A stretch of 64,000 nt of DNA from Alphaproteobacteria bacterium (GCA_947473805.1 CANJGB010000015.1:20801-84800); one strand, 5' to 3'. Positions 39,888-48,534 are shown, counted from the first letter of the stretch. Translations and numbers: made by a program. Notes: a model not told the origin generated them from the letters alone.

Positions 39888-40532
39888 TTATGTCGGTGCG
39901 ACCGGGCTGAATCCAAGACCCTGCAGGTAAATCAGCACCGCCGCTTCCAGCAGTTCCTCCGCCGTCATCGGCAGCTTGCGCCGGCCGGCGTCGCCGCGCC
40001 CGAACAGCGAGGCGATGCCATGCGCCAGCGCCCAGACATGCAGGCTCATCATCAGCGCGGGCGGCCGCTTGCCGGCCGGCAGCAGGGCGCAAAGCGCGTC
40101 GGACGCGGTGCGCAGCACGCCGAAGGCGCGGTCGCCCGCCGCCTGCAGGTCGGCATCGAGATCGGGCGGCAGGCCTGATTCGAACATCGCCGCGTAATAG
40201 GCGGGCTCGGTGCGGGCGAAGTGCAGGTACGCCTTGCCCACATTGGCGAAGGCGGTCATCGCGTCGGGCTTGCCGTTGCTCCACGCGATGGACAGCGTGT
40301 TCTCGAAGCGGGCAAAGCCTTGCCGCGCCACATCGGCCATCAGGGCGTCGCGGTCGCGGAAGTGGCGATAGGGCGCCGCCGCGCTGACGCCGGCCGAGCG
40401 CGCAGCATCGGCGAAGGTAAACCCCGCCGGTCCCTTCTCGGCAATCAGGTTCAGCGCCGCCTGGATCAGCGCCTCGCGCAGATTGCCGTGGTGGTAGCCG
40501 CGCGCGCCGCTATGTCGGTCCTTCCAGCCCAT
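39888..40532 (-). CDS. TetR-family transcriptional regulator
   Basis: 214 residues. N-terminal helix-turn-helix: ALIQAALNLIAEKGPAGFTF then DAARSAGVSAAAPYRHFRDRDALM, the TetR signature. The C-terminal ligand domain is of the WHG/TetR_C_33 type (HVWALAHGIASLFGRGDAG). Ligand unknown. It lies 79 bp upstream of DUF2852 on the same strand and is divergent from the DUF899/ArsR operon; either could be its target. Confidence 0.9.
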   Translation of the reverse strand: MGWKDRHSGARGYHHGNLREALIQAALNLIAEKGPAGFTFADAARSAGVSAAAPYRHFRDRDALMADVARQGFARFENTLSIAWSNGKPDAMTAFANVGKAYLHFARTEPAYYAAMFESGLPPDLDADLQAAGDRAFGVLRTASDALCALLPAGKRPPALMMSLHVWALAHGIASLFGRGDAGRRKLPMTAEELLEAAVLIYLQGLGFSPVAPT

Positions 40533-40548
40533 GTGAAGGGCTTTTACA

Positions 40549-40776
40549 TCAATTCGGCCACCCGTGCAGTGTCGCGATCAATTTTTCTCCCAGGCAAAGG
40601 GGCGGGTGGTCGAAATCGCTGGCGGTGTCGCTGCTCCACGCCGGGCGCGCCAGATGATCGGCGACGAGGATGGACGCAAATACGACCACGCCGCCGAGCG
40701 CCACCTTTGCCGGCCACCACGTGCGACGACGCAGGTACAGGCCGCCGGCAAAGAGCGTGGTGAGACAGCACAGCAT
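40549..40776 (-). CDS. Possible small membrane protein, 75 residues
   Basis: ATG at 40776 opens MLCCLTTLFAGGLYLRRR, a hydrophobic start, followed by a clear transmembrane helix VALGGVVVFASILVADHLA and a soluble tail. The frame fits the 330-bp gap between the TetR gene and DUF899. No clear ribosome-binding site and a competing overlapping frame make it uncertain. Not recognised. Confidence 0.4.
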   Translation of the reverse strand: MLCCLTTLFAGGLYLRRRTWWPAKVALGGVVVFASILVADHLARPAWSSDTASDFDHPPLCLGEKLIATLHGWPN

Positions 40777-40792
40777 TGCGGGCCTCCGAAAA

Positions 40793-40837
40793 TCAATTGA
40801 CACATTGATTATCAATTAATACGTTGACAGTCAACGT
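40793..40837. promoter_or_regulatory. Cluster of perfect palindromes in front of the DUF899/ArsR operon
   Basis: Three dyads in 45 bp: TCAATTGA (40793-40800), TTGATTATCAA (40805-40815) and ACGTTGACAGTCAACGT (40821-40837, 8-bp arms around one base). They stand 29 bp or more before the first DUF899 ATG in an AT-rich patch, with TTGACA-like elements. Likely binding sites for the ArsR protein of the same operon or for the divergent TetR protein. Confidence 0.55.
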
Positions 40838-40865
40838 GATGATTTATCGAAAGCGGGAGCAGGCA

Positions 40866-41573
40866 ATGGGCAACGTGGAGAATGTGAACGTGGTCGGCCG
40901 CGCGGAATGGCTTGCGGCGCGCAAGGAACTGCTGACGGCGGAGAAGGACTTTACCCAGCTGTGTGACGACCTGGCGCGCCAGCGCCGCAACATGCCGTGG
41001 GTCCGCGTCGAGAAGGACTATGTGTTCGACGGCCCGAACGGGCCGCAGCACCTGGGCGACCTGTTCGAAGGCCGCAGCCAGTTGATCGTCTATCACTTCA
41101 TGTTCGCGCCGGACGCCCAGGCCGGCTGCAAAAGCTGCTCGTTCTGGGCAGATCATTTCGATGCAACGATCCCGCATCTCAATGCCCGCGACGTGACCTT
41201 TGTCGCGGTGTCACGCGCCCCGCGCGCGAAGCTTGAGGCCCAGGCGCGCCGGCTGGGCTGGCGCTTCAAATGGCTGTCGTGTGGCGATGGCGACTTCAAC
41301 TACGATTTCCGGGTCTCGTTCGATCCCTCGCGCGCGCCGGCCGAATACAATTACGCGTCGTTCAAGGGCACCAACCTCGACATGCCGGGGTTCAGCACCT
41401 TCATCAAGGGTGCGGACGGCGCGATCTACCACACCTATTCCACGTTCGGCCGCGGCATCGAAATGGCGAACGCAACCTACAATCTGCTTGATATCGCGCC
41501 CAAAGGGCGGAATGAGGAAGGACTGCCTTACGTCATGTCCTGGGTGCGCTTTCATGATGAATACGGAACCTGA
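40866..41573 (+). CDS. DUF899 thioredoxin-like protein (first copy)
   Basis: 235 residues. Family pattern: RAEWLAARKELLTAEKDFTQ start, LGDLFEGRSQLIVYHFMF, then GCKSCSFWADHFDA with the CxxC pair, GWRFKWLSCGDGDFNYDF and GFSTFIKGADGAIYHTYSTF. The fold resembles AhpC/thioredoxin; function unknown. GGGAG precedes the ATG at 40866. First gene of a three-gene set with an ArsR regulator and a second DUF899 gene. Confidence 0.9.
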   Translation: MGNVENVNVVGRAEWLAARKELLTAEKDFTQLCDDLARQRRNMPWVRVEKDYVFDGPNGPQHLGDLFEGRSQLIVYHFMFAPDAQAGCKSCSFWADHFDATIPHLNARDVTFVAVSRAPRAKLEAQARRLGWRFKWLSCGDGDFNYDFRVSFDPSRAPAEYNYASFKGTNLDMPGFSTFIKGADGAIYHTYSTFGRGIEMANATYNLLDIAPKGRNEEGLPYVMSWVRFHDEYGT

Positions 41574-41587
41574 TCGCGGCCCGGCCC

Positions 41588-42010
41588 ATGGCTGATTCCC
41601 GCGTTCCGCTGCTGCACGCCGCCCCGGATGCCGATCCGGAGGAGGAGCGCCTGGACCGGGTGTTCTTCGCCCTGGCCGACCCGGTGCGGCGCGCCATCCT
41701 CGAGCGGCTCGATGGCAGCGACCTGCTGGTGTCGGAACTGGCCGCGCCGTTCGACATTTCGCTGCAGGCAGTGTCGCGGCACATCCAGGTCCTGGTGCGC
41801 GCCGGCCTGGTGCGCCAGGAACGCACCGGCCGCATCAGCCGCTGTTCGCTGGAAGCAGGGCCCATCCTGCCCGCCGCGGTATGGCTCAACCGCTATACCA
41901 AGTACTGGCAGCAGCAGTTCGACTTCCTGGTCGATGTCGTCAAGGGACTGAAGCCCAAGCGCCAACCCAAACCCGCCGCGAAGCCGCGCCGCAAGGGAGC
42001 AAAGCCATGA
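41588..42010 (+). CDS. ArsR-family transcriptional regulator
   Basis: 140 residues: winged helix with FFALADPVRRAILERL, LLVSELAAPFDISLQAVSRH and HIQVLVRAGLVRQERTGRISR. The ELCVCDL metal box of ArsR/SmtB is absent, so it is not an arsenic or zinc sensor by that site. A Lys/Pro-rich tail follows. It lies 14 bp after one DUF899 gene and overlaps the next by 4 bp, so probably controls both, perhaps through the palindromes at 40793-40837. Confidence 0.9.
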   Translation: MADSRVPLLHAAPDADPEEERLDRVFFALADPVRRAILERLDGSDLLVSELAAPFDISLQAVSRHIQVLVRAGLVRQERTGRISRCSLEAGPILPAAVWLNRYTKYWQQQFDFLVDVVKGLKPKRQPKPAAKPRRKGAKP

Positions 42011-42612
42011 ACTATTCCGAAGGAAAGTCGCAGCAGGCGGAGTATCGCCGCCAGATCGCAGACCTTCGCGCCAAGATGCGTGCCGCCCAGCAGGCCACCG
42101 CACCGCAGCCGGTGACCGACTACACCTTCGCGTCGCCCGCGGGCCCGGTGCACCTGGCCGACCTGTTCGGCGCGCACGACGACCTGATCCTGATCCACAA
42201 CATGGGCAAGGGCTGTTCCGCCTGCACCATGTGGGCCGACGGCTATAACGGCGTGTATGCGCACCTGGCCGACCGCGCGGCCTTCGTCGTCACCAGTCCC
42301 GATCCGGTCGAGGTGCAGGTCGCCTTTGCATCAGGGCGCGGCTGGCGCTTCCCGATGGTCAGCCATGCCGGCACCAGCTTTGCCGCCGACATGGGCTATG
42401 TCGGTGCGCGCGGCGGCTATGTGCCCGGAGTGTCCACGTTTCGCCGCCAGGGCGGGAAGGTGGTACGCATCGCCGATTCAGCCTTCGACCACGGCGATAC
42501 GTTCTGTTCCGTCTGGCCCCTGTTCGACCTGCTGCCCGACGGCGGTGACAACTGGCACCCCAAGCTCAGCTACGAAACGCCCGCACCGGTACGGAGTTGC
42601 TGCGGCGGCTAG
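42007..42612 (+). CDS. DUF899 thioredoxin-like protein (second copy)
   Basis: 201 residues, a diverged paralogue of the gene at 40866. It keeps FASPAGPVHLADLFGAHDDLILIHNMG in spirit (described as the LADLFG/LILIHNMG block) and the CxxC as GCSACTMWADGYNGVY, GRGWRFPMVSHAG, and ends with RSCCGG. That terminal CC may bind metal. It starts inside the ArsR stop (ATGA). The pair of DUF899 proteins flanking ArsR suggests a redox or stress response whose signal is unknown. Confidence 0.88.
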   Translation: MNYSEGKSQQAEYRRQIADLRAKMRAAQQATAPQPVTDYTFASPAGPVHLADLFGAHDDLILIHNMGKGCSACTMWADGYNGVYAHLADRAAFVVTSPDPVEVQVAFASGRGWRFPMVSHAGTSFAADMGYVGARGGYVPGVSTFRRQGGKVVRIADSAFDHGDTFCSVWPLFDLLPDGGDNWHPKLSYETPAPVRSCCGG

Positions 42613-42615
42613 CAA

Positions 42616-42665
42616 CCCTCGCCCCTTGCGGGAGAGGGTGGCCGCGTCAGCAGCCGGGTGAGGGG
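42616..42665. repeat. REP-like repeat, left of the DUF559 gene
   Basis: A hairpin at 42616-42638 (CCCTC...GAGGG, containing GCGGGAGAGGG) followed by CCGGGTGAGGGG at 42654-42665. The same two blocks occur in inverted order and orientation at 42985-43019. The stop codon of the DUF559 gene lies inside this repeat. It may also terminate the DUF899 operon. Confidence 0.7.
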
Positions 42666-42982
42666 GCTGCCACCGCGGACTCAATAGCCGCTAGTACGCC
42701 GGCCATATTGTCCGAGACTTCGTTGTTCCAGAATCGCAGCACACGGTATCCGCGGCTTTCGAGCCAAGCTGTCCTTGGGCGATCAATTTCAGGGGCATGC
42801 TGCCCACCATCCAGTTCCACAATCAGCCCGACATCGAAGCAGATGAAATCGACGACATAGGGCCCGAGGCGCTGCTGCCGCCGGAACTTGGCTTTACCGA
42901 TTTGGCGGTTGCGCAAGGCCGTCCACAGCTTGCGTTCGGCTTCGGTAGCGTTCTGGCGGAGAGTTTTTGCGCGGTTGTCCAC
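42647..42982 (-). CDS. DUF559 endonuclease-like protein
   Basis: 111 residues. Family start RAKTLRQNATEAERKLWTAL, then KFRRQQRLGPYVVDF and IVELDGGQH, the PD-(D/E)xK-like active-site region shared with very-short-patch nucleases, and GYRVLRFWNNEV. GTG start. The gene sits alone between inverted REP-like repeats; its last codons (APSPGC) are encoded by the left repeat. Such genes with flanking repeats are widespread and behave like small mobile units; nuclease activity is inferred from family only. Confidence 0.85.
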   Translation of the reverse strand: MDNRAKTLRQNATEAERKLWTALRNRQIGKAKFRRQQRLGPYVVDFICFDVGLIVELDGGQHAPEIDRPRTAWLESRGYRVLRFWNNEVSDNMAGVLAAIESAVAAPSPGC

Positions 42983-42984
42983 GA

Positions 42985-43019
42985 CCCCTCACCCCGGCCC
43001 TCTCCCGCAGGGAAGAGGG
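42985..43019. repeat. REP-like repeat, right of the DUF559 gene
   Basis: CCCCTCACCCCGG (42985-42997) followed by a hairpin CCCTCT...AGAGGG (42998-43019). It is the inverted copy of the element at 42616-42665 and abuts the DUF559 start codon by 2 bp and the ubiD stop by about 10 bp. Confidence 0.7.
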
Positions 43020-43029
43020 AGTTACCGCG

Positions 43030-44538
43030 TCACTTCCAGATACTCTTCCCGCTTCCCGGCAAGCCCAGCTTCGCCCACTTCTCCGTCACCGCTTCGACCA
43101 CCTTTGGGTCCATCTCGATCTCGCGGCCCCATTCGCGCTTGGTCTCCGGCGGCCACTTGTCGGTGGCGTCCAGGCCGATCTTGGAACCCAGGCCGCTTTC
43201 CGGCGAGGCGAAGTCGAGATAGTCGATCGGCGTGTTCTCGATCACGGTGATATCGCGCGCCGGGTCCATGCGGGTCGAGACCGCCCACATCACGTCCTTC
43301 CAGTCGCGCGCGTTGATCCCGGCGTCCACCACGATGACCCACTTCGTGTACATGAACTGCCGCAGGTACGACCACACGCCCAGCATCACGCGCTTGGCAT
43401 GGCCCGGATAGGCCTTCTTCATGCTCACCACTGCGATGCGGTACGAGCAGCCCTCGGGCGGGAGCCAGAAATCGACGATCTCGGGGAATTGCTGCTGCAG
43501 CAGCGGAATGAACACCTCGTTCAGCGCCTCGCCCAGCACGCTCGGCTCATCGGGCGGCCGGCCGGTAAAGGTCGACAGGTAGATCGGCTTGCGCCGCATG
43601 GTGATGGCGCTGATGGTGAAGACCGGAAACTTCTCCACCGCGTTGTAGTAACCCGTGTGGTCGCCGTACGGCCCCTCGTCGCCGTACTCGTCCAGCGACA
43701 CATGGCCTTCCAGCACGATCTCGGCCTCGGCCGGCACTTTCAGCGGCACGGTCTTGCAGTCGACCAGTTCCACCTTCTTGCCGCGCAACAGGCCGGCGAA
43801 CTGGTATTCGCTGAGCGTATCCGGCACCGGCGTCACCGCCGCCAGGATGGTGCCCGGATCGGCGCCGATGACGACCGCCGCCGGCAGCGGCTCGCGCTTC
43901 GTTTCGCCCCAGCGCGCGTGGTGCTGCGCGCCGCCGCGGTGGCGCAGCCAGCGCATCAGCGTGCGGTTCTTGCCCAGCACCTGCATGCGGTAGATGCCGA
44001 GATTGTAGTCGTCGGCCTTGTGCGTGCCCGGCCCCTTGGTCACCACCAGCGGCCAGGTGATCAGCGGCGCCGGCTCGTTCGGCCAGCAGGTCTGGATCGG
44101 CAGCTTGCCGAGGTCGATGTCATCGCCGGTCAGCACCACTTCCTGGCACGGCGCGTGGCCCACGGTCTTGGGCTTCATCGCCATAACGGTCTTGACCAGC
44201 GGCACCATATCAAGCGCCTCGCGCCAGCCGCCCGGCGGCTCCGGCTGGCGCAGGAAGGCCAGGGTCTCGCCCACGGCGCGCAACTGATGCGGCTCGCGGT
44301 CCATGCCCCAGGCGACGCGCTCCACCGTGCCGAACAGGTTGACCAGCACCGGCGTCTCAAAGCGCTCGCCGTTAGGCCCGATAGGGTTCTCGAACAAAAC
44401 CGCCGGCCCGCCCTCGGCCAGCAGGCGGGTCTGGATCTCGGTCATTTCCAGGACGGTCGAAACCGGCTCGCGCACCCGCACCAAGCGGCCATCGCGCTCC
44501 AGCCGGTCCATGAAATCGCGTAGGGAGGAATAGGGCAT
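43030..44538 (-). CDS. UbiD-family prenyl-FMN-dependent decarboxylase
   Basis: 502 residues of the UbiD family: [18 protein letters not shown] start, [17 protein letters not shown], the catalytic-site [12 protein letters not shown], and [16 protein letters not shown] near the C-terminus. UbiD enzymes decarboxylate (or carboxylate) aromatic and alpha,beta-unsaturated acids and need the prenyl-FMN made by UbiX, which is not in the window. It may be the ubiquinone enzyme or a catabolic paralogue; clustering with a CMD-domain protein and an aminotransferase-like enzyme favours a catabolic role. Confidence 0.93.
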   Translation of the reverse strand: MPYSSLRDFMDRLERDGRLVRVREPVSTVLEMTEIQTRLLAEGGPAVLFENPIGPNGERFETPVLVNLFGTVERVAWGMDREPHQLRAVGETLAFLRQPEPPGGWREALDMVPLVKTVMAMKPKTVGHAPCQEVVLTGDDIDLGKLPIQTCWPNEPAPLITWPLVVTKGPGTHKADDYNLGIYRMQVLGKNRTLMRWLRHRGGAQHHARWGETKREPLPAAVVIGADPGTILAAVTPVPDTLSEYQFAGLLRGKKVELVDCKTVPLKVPAEAEIVLEGHVSLDEYGDEGPYGDHTGYYNAVEKFPVFTISAITMRRKPIYLSTFTGRPPDEPSVLGEALNEVFIPLLQQQFPEIVDFWLPPEGCSYRIAVVSMKKAYPGHAKRVMLGVWSYLRQFMYTKWVIVVDAGINARDWKDVMWAVSTRMDPARDITVIENTPIDYLDFASPESGLGSKIGLDATDKWPPETKREWGREIEMDPKVVEAVTEKWAKLGLPGSGKSIWK

Positions 44539-44544
44539 GGCCCT

Positions 44545-45306
44545 TTATCCCAGCGGCTTGCCTGCCTTGTCCAGTTCCTCCATCAGGGCGGGGACGCCGA
44601 TGGAGACGGAATGGATGCCGATGGCGCTGGCCAGTTCCAGCACTTCCATCACCTCGCGCGCGCTGGCGCCGAGTTCCAGGGCGTGGCGCATGTGCAGGCG
44701 CATGCCCGGCTGGTGCAGCAGCGTCGGCGCCGCATCCAACGCCAGGCATATCAGCGCCTTCACCTTCGGCTCCAGCACCGGGGAGGCCAGCGGCGCGACG
44801 GCCATCTTCATCCACGCGGCGAAGAAGTCCGGCGCCAGTGTCGCGATGGCATCGAACCCATCATCCCAATAGCCGGCCTTGGCGATGAATTCGGCCTTCA
44901 GGTCGGCGGTGCGGAGCGAGGGGGCGGGCGCCTGGCCCAGTTTCGCCAGTTCCTCGGCCAGCATCGGCGCGCCGATGGTGCAGGCGTGCAGGCCGATCAG
45001 GCTGGCCAGTTCCAGCACCGCCATCACCTCCGCCGCCGTCGCGCCGTGCTTCAGCGCGCCGGCAATATGGACCTGCAGGCCCTGGCGATAGAGATGGGTG
45101 GTCGAGGCATCGACCGCGACGAAGATGAGTTCCTTCACCTTCATCGGCAGCGGGCCGTGTTCCAGCGGCGCCATGATGGAATCGAAGAATGCCTGGAAGA
45201 AATCCGGGTCCAGCCGCAGCAGCGCGTCGTGCCACGGCACGAAGCGGCCCCGCTTGGCGAGGAACGCCTCCTTGATCTTCTGGCGGCGTTCGTCGAGCGG
45301 GGCCAT
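44545..45306 (-). CDS. Protein with two carboxymuconolactone-decarboxylase (AhpD-like) domains
   Basis: 253 residues built from an internal duplication: VHIAGALKHGATAAEVMAVLELAS and HMRHALELGASAREVMEVLELAS are the two copies. The CxxC of the AhpD peroxidase group is missing in both, so redox activity is unlikely; gamma-CMD-like or other decarboxylase/lactone chemistry is possible. 6 bp before ubiD and 8 bp after the aminotransferase on the same strand, so likely one operon. Confidence 0.88.
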   Translation of the reverse strand: MAPLDERRQKIKEAFLAKRGRFVPWHDALLRLDPDFFQAFFDSIMAPLEHGPLPMKVKELIFVAVDASTTHLYRQGLQVHIAGALKHGATAAEVMAVLELASLIGLHACTIGAPMLAEELAKLGQAPAPSLRTADLKAEFIAKAGYWDDGFDAIATLAPDFFAAWMKMAVAPLASPVLEPKVKALICLALDAAPTLLHQPGMRLHMRHALELGASAREVMEVLELASAIGIHSVSIGVPALMEELDKAGKPLG

Positions 45307-45314
45307 GTCGCGGA

Positions 45315-46601
45315 TCAGTTCAGGAAGCCGCCGTCGCGCACGGCCTTCATCGCATCGAAGCTGTCGGTGACGATGGCGTCGAGGTTGGAATCGGTCAGCG
45401 CGGTCGACATGTAATACTTGGCCACGAACAGCACGTGGTGGCCGCGCTTCATCAGCTCGGCGCTGAACTGCTTCGATGCTGCCTGGTTGGTCGCGCCCCA
45501 GTCGGCATAGTTGCGGATCGGCTTGTCGGTGAAGACCGGCTCGGCGAACGACGGCGGGCCGATCATCTGGAACGGGATCGACAGGCGCTTGGCGGCATCC
45601 GCGAAACCCTCGGCCACCTTGCGGCCCGATTCCGCGATCTTCTTCGGGCCGTTCAGTTCTTCCATGATTTCGATAGTGGCGAGGCCGGCGGCGCAGGCCA
45701 CCGGATTGCCGTTCAGCGTGCCGCTGAAGAACACCGACTTGCCGTCGTCCGGGCGGCCCGGCACGGTCAGGCTCAAGAGGTCGCGCCGGCCGACAATCGC
45801 CGCCAGCGGCAGGCCGCCGCCGATGATCTTGCCCAGAGCCGCCATGTCGGGCTTCACGCCGTAGAATTCCTGCGCGCCGCCGAAGGCGAGGCGGAAGCCG
45901 GTGACCAGCTCGTCGAAAATCAGCATGGCGCCGGTCTTGTCGGCCAGCGCGCGCAGGCCCTGCAGGAACCCGGGCGCCGGCGGGATCGACCGCTGCACCG
46001 GCTCGACAATGATCGCGGCCAGGTCGCTGGCATGTTCCATGGCCAGGCTGGTCGCCGCCTCGAGGTCGTTATAGGTCGAGACCAGAACGGTTTCGCTGAC
46101 CTGCTTCGGCACGCCGGCGGAATCCGCCTTGCGGATCGCGTCGTTGGTCTTCTGCGGGACGAGGCCGTGCATCGCATAGTCGTGGTGGCCGTGATAGCCG
46201 CCCTCGAACTTCATGATCTTGGTGCGGCCGGTAAAGGCGCGGGCGAAACGCATGGCGTAGAAGGTGGCCTGCGCGCCGTCGCCGACGAACTTCACCGTCT
46301 CGGCGCAGGGCACGTACTTGTTGATGACCTCGGCCAGTTTCAGCGCGCGCTCGTTCATCGCGTACAGGTGCAGGCCGATGCCCGCCTGTTCGCGGATCGC
46401 CTCGACCACGTGCGGGTGGCCATGGCCGATCACCATGGGGCCCGAGCCGATGACGTAGTCCGTCAGCACGCGGCCGTCGGTGGTCCAGATCGTCGCGCCC
46501 TCGGCGCGCTTCGCCACGAAGCCCAGGCCCGGCGGATAGCCGTGCGAGCCGAAAATGTTGCCGGGAATAATCTCGCGCGAAAGCGCGCTTTCCGTCGTCA
46601 T
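45315..46601 (-). CDS. Class III PLP enzyme (glutamate-1-semialdehyde aminomutase-like)
   Basis: 428 residues of the class III aminotransferase fold. PLP-binding regions: FVGDGAQATFYAMRFARAFT, GGYHGHHDYAMHG, LIFDELVTGFRLAFGG and the catalytic Lys in ALGKIIGGGLPLAAI. Similar to HemL but lacking its typical contexts, so the substrate is open (amino acid or amine transamination, or aminomutase). GGAGGAAACATA precedes the ATG. Heads the set aminotransferase-CMD-ubiD and lies 76 bp after the EamA array. Confidence 0.9.
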   Translation of the reverse strand: MTTESALSREIIPGNIFGSHGYPPGLGFVAKRAEGATIWTTDGRVLTDYVIGSGPMVIGHGHPHVVEAIREQAGIGLHLYAMNERALKLAEVINKYVPCAETVKFVGDGAQATFYAMRFARAFTGRTKIMKFEGGYHGHHDYAMHGLVPQKTNDAIRKADSAGVPKQVSETVLVSTYNDLEAATSLAMEHASDLAAIIVEPVQRSIPPAPGFLQGLRALADKTGAMLIFDELVTGFRLAFGGAQEFYGVKPDMAALGKIIGGGLPLAAIVGRRDLLSLTVPGRPDDGKSVFFSGTLNGNPVACAAGLATIEIMEELNGPKKIAESGRKVAEGFADAAKRLSIPFQMIGPPSFAEPVFTDKPIRNYADWGATNQAASKQFSAELMKRGHHVLFVAKYYMSTALTDSNLDAIVTDSFDAMKAVRDGGFLN

Positions 46602-46677
46602 TATGTTTCCTCCAAATTCCGCGGGGCGGATACTGGGACCGGCATATAGCACCGTCGAATGCCATTTTCAGGCAGAA

Positions 46678-47620
46678 TCAATCTCGTGCCGGCATGGTTT
46701 CCGGTGCCGCAGGCTGACCAAGTGTTTTGGCCGGCCGGGTGCCCAGCCAGACTCCGAACAGAATGGCTGTGCCTCCAGCCCAGTGGAATTCATGGACCTG
46801 ATCGCCGAGAAACAGCCAGCCGAACAGGGCGGCCATGGGTGGCGTCAGGTACGAGGCCAGCGAATTGCGCGCCGCGCCGAGCAATTTCGTGCCGTAGGCG
46901 TGCAGGCCGTACATGGCGAGGCCGGGGATCAGCGCCAGGAACAATACTGTGCCGATTGTGGTGGCGTTCAGCGGCGGGGGGGCCGCTGATCAGCGCCTCC
47001 GCCACCGCCATGGGCAGCAGCACGACCATGCCCACCGCCGCGCAACACCAGATGCGGACCATCGGCGGCAGCACCGACGAGAAGCCGCGCAGCAGGAACG
47101 AATAAAGCGCCCACAGGGTCGCGCTGCCCAGCGCCCACAGGTCGCCCGGCACGAATTCCAGCCGCGTCAGCGCATGGATGTCGCCCTTGAACAGGATAAC
47201 CAGCACGCCCAGCAGCGCCAGCCCGATGCCGAGCGCCTGCACGCCACGAATCCTTTCGCCAAGGAAGGTCACCGCCAGCAGCATGATCTCGATGGTGGTG
47301 ATGGTATAGATCAGCGAGATGTTGGTCGGTGTCGTGGTGCGCGACGCGACATAGGGCAGCATGCCGCTGAAGCCCATGCCGATGCCGCCCAGCATGGCCA
47401 GCTTCTTCCACTCGCGCTTGATGTCCGCGCGGTAGCGCCGCAGGGCCGGCCAGCAGAACGGCAGCAGCAGCGCAACGACCGCGACCCAGCGCCAGAAGCC
47501 CAGCGCCACCGGCGGGATCAGGTCGGGCACGGCGCGGGCGACGATCAGGTTGCTCGTGCCGGCGGCGGCCATGCCGAACAGGGCGGCGAAGCCCAGCAGC
47601 TCGCGCCGCGCGTCGGTCAT
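46678..47620 (-). pseudogene. EamA-family transporter, frameshifted (array member 5)
   Basis: Starts MTDARRELLGF with the ATG overlapping the preceding EamA stop by 4 bp. The first 210 or so codons are a normal EamA protein (PTNISLIYTITTIEI, PGDLWALGSATLWALYSFLL). At a run of seven C on the coding strand (46976-46982) the frame shifts; in the other frame the protein resumes as LFLALIPGLAMYGLHAYGTKLLG and ends at 46678. Removing one C gives GPPPLNATTIG, which matches PPPLDWRIITA of the next paralogue. So the gene is either recently broken, phase-variable, or a sequencing error. Confidence 0.85.
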
Positions 47621-48534
47621 GCCTGCTTTTTCGGGCGGCTGGTCAGCCAGACACCGGACAGGATGGCCGCGCCGCCAATCCAGTGATGGCCGCGCACGGG
47701 CTCGTTCAGGATCAGCCAGGCGAAGAACACGCCGAACAGCGGCGCCAGGTACGAAAACACCGCGGTCCGCCCGGTGCCCAGCTTGACAGTGGTGTAGGCA
47801 TGCAGGCGATAGGCCAGAAAGCTCGGCACCAGCGCCACGAACAGCACCGCCGTGATGATCCGCCAGTCCAGCGGCGGCGGCGCGACGATGATCGCCTCGC
47901 CGATGGCCAGCGGCAGGACCAGCAGCGAGCCGCCCAGCGCGCAGACGAACAGCCGAACCCCGTCGGGCAGGACCGACGGGCGGCCCTTGAGCAGCAGCGA
48001 ATAGACCACCCAGCCCGAGGCCGCGAGCAGCATCCACAGATCGCCGGCGACGAACTGCAGGCCAAGGATCACGTCAGGGTCGCCGTGCGAGACGATGGTC
48101 ACCACGCCGAGGAAACCCAGCAAGATGCCGGCGATCTGCACGGCCGACATGTGCTCGCGACTGAACAGGCGCGTGCACAGCACGATGGCGATGGGCGCGA
48201 AGGTGAAGATCAGCCCCATGTTTGCTGCGTTGGTGGTGCGCGCGGCGAAGAATGGGCCGACGGCGATCAGCGACATGCCGGTGAGCGACAGCGCCAGCAG
48301 GTCAGGCCATTCGCGCAAGATGGCGCGACGATAGGTCCAGACCTCGCGGTAGCAAAACGGCAGCAGGACCAGCGCCACCGCGAACCAGCGGCCGAACGCC
48401 ATGGCCAGGGGCGGCGCGAAATCGACCACCATGCGCGCGACGATCAGGTTGGTCGAGCTGAACGCCGCCGCGATGACGAGGGCGAGAAGCGCGAAGGCCT
48501 CGGCGCTGCGCGACTGGGCAGGGACGCTGTTCAT
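47617..48534 (-). CDS. EamA-family (DMT) transporter, array member 4
   Basis: 305 residues, ten predicted helices in two EamA repeats. Typical blocks: SSTNLIVARMVVDFAPPLAMA, FAARTTNAANMGLIFTFAPI (shared TT.A.N pattern), GDLWMLLAASGWVVYSLLLKG and HHWIGGAAILSGVWLTSR. DMT-family proteins export amino acids, metabolites or drugs; substrate unknown. Overlaps both neighbours by 4 bp. Confidence 0.92.
   Translation of the reverse strand: MNSVPAQSRSAEAFALLALVIAAAFSSTNLIVARMVVDFAPPLAMAFGRWFAVALVLLPFCYREVWTYRRAILREWPDLLALSLTGMSLIAVGPFFAARTTNAANMGLIFTFAPIAIVLCTRLFSREHMSAVQIAGILLGFLGVVTIVSHGDPDVILGLQFVAGDLWMLLAASGWVVYSLLLKGRPSVLPDGVRLFVCALGGSLLVLPLAIGEAIIVAPPPLDWRIITAVLFVALVPSFLAYRLHAYTTVKLGTGRTAVFSYLAPLFGVFFAWLILNEPVRGHHWIGGAAILSGVWLTSRPKKQA

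Noticed and set aside
40544..40771. Second minus-strand frame (75 codons) overlapping the possible small membrane protein
   Set aside because: Arg/Pro-rich shadow composition; the other frame has the plausible transmembrane helix.
42967..44523. Plus-strand open frame of about 518 codons opposite ubiD
   Set aside because: Low-complexity Arg/His/Leu composition; ubiD on the other strand is fully conserved.
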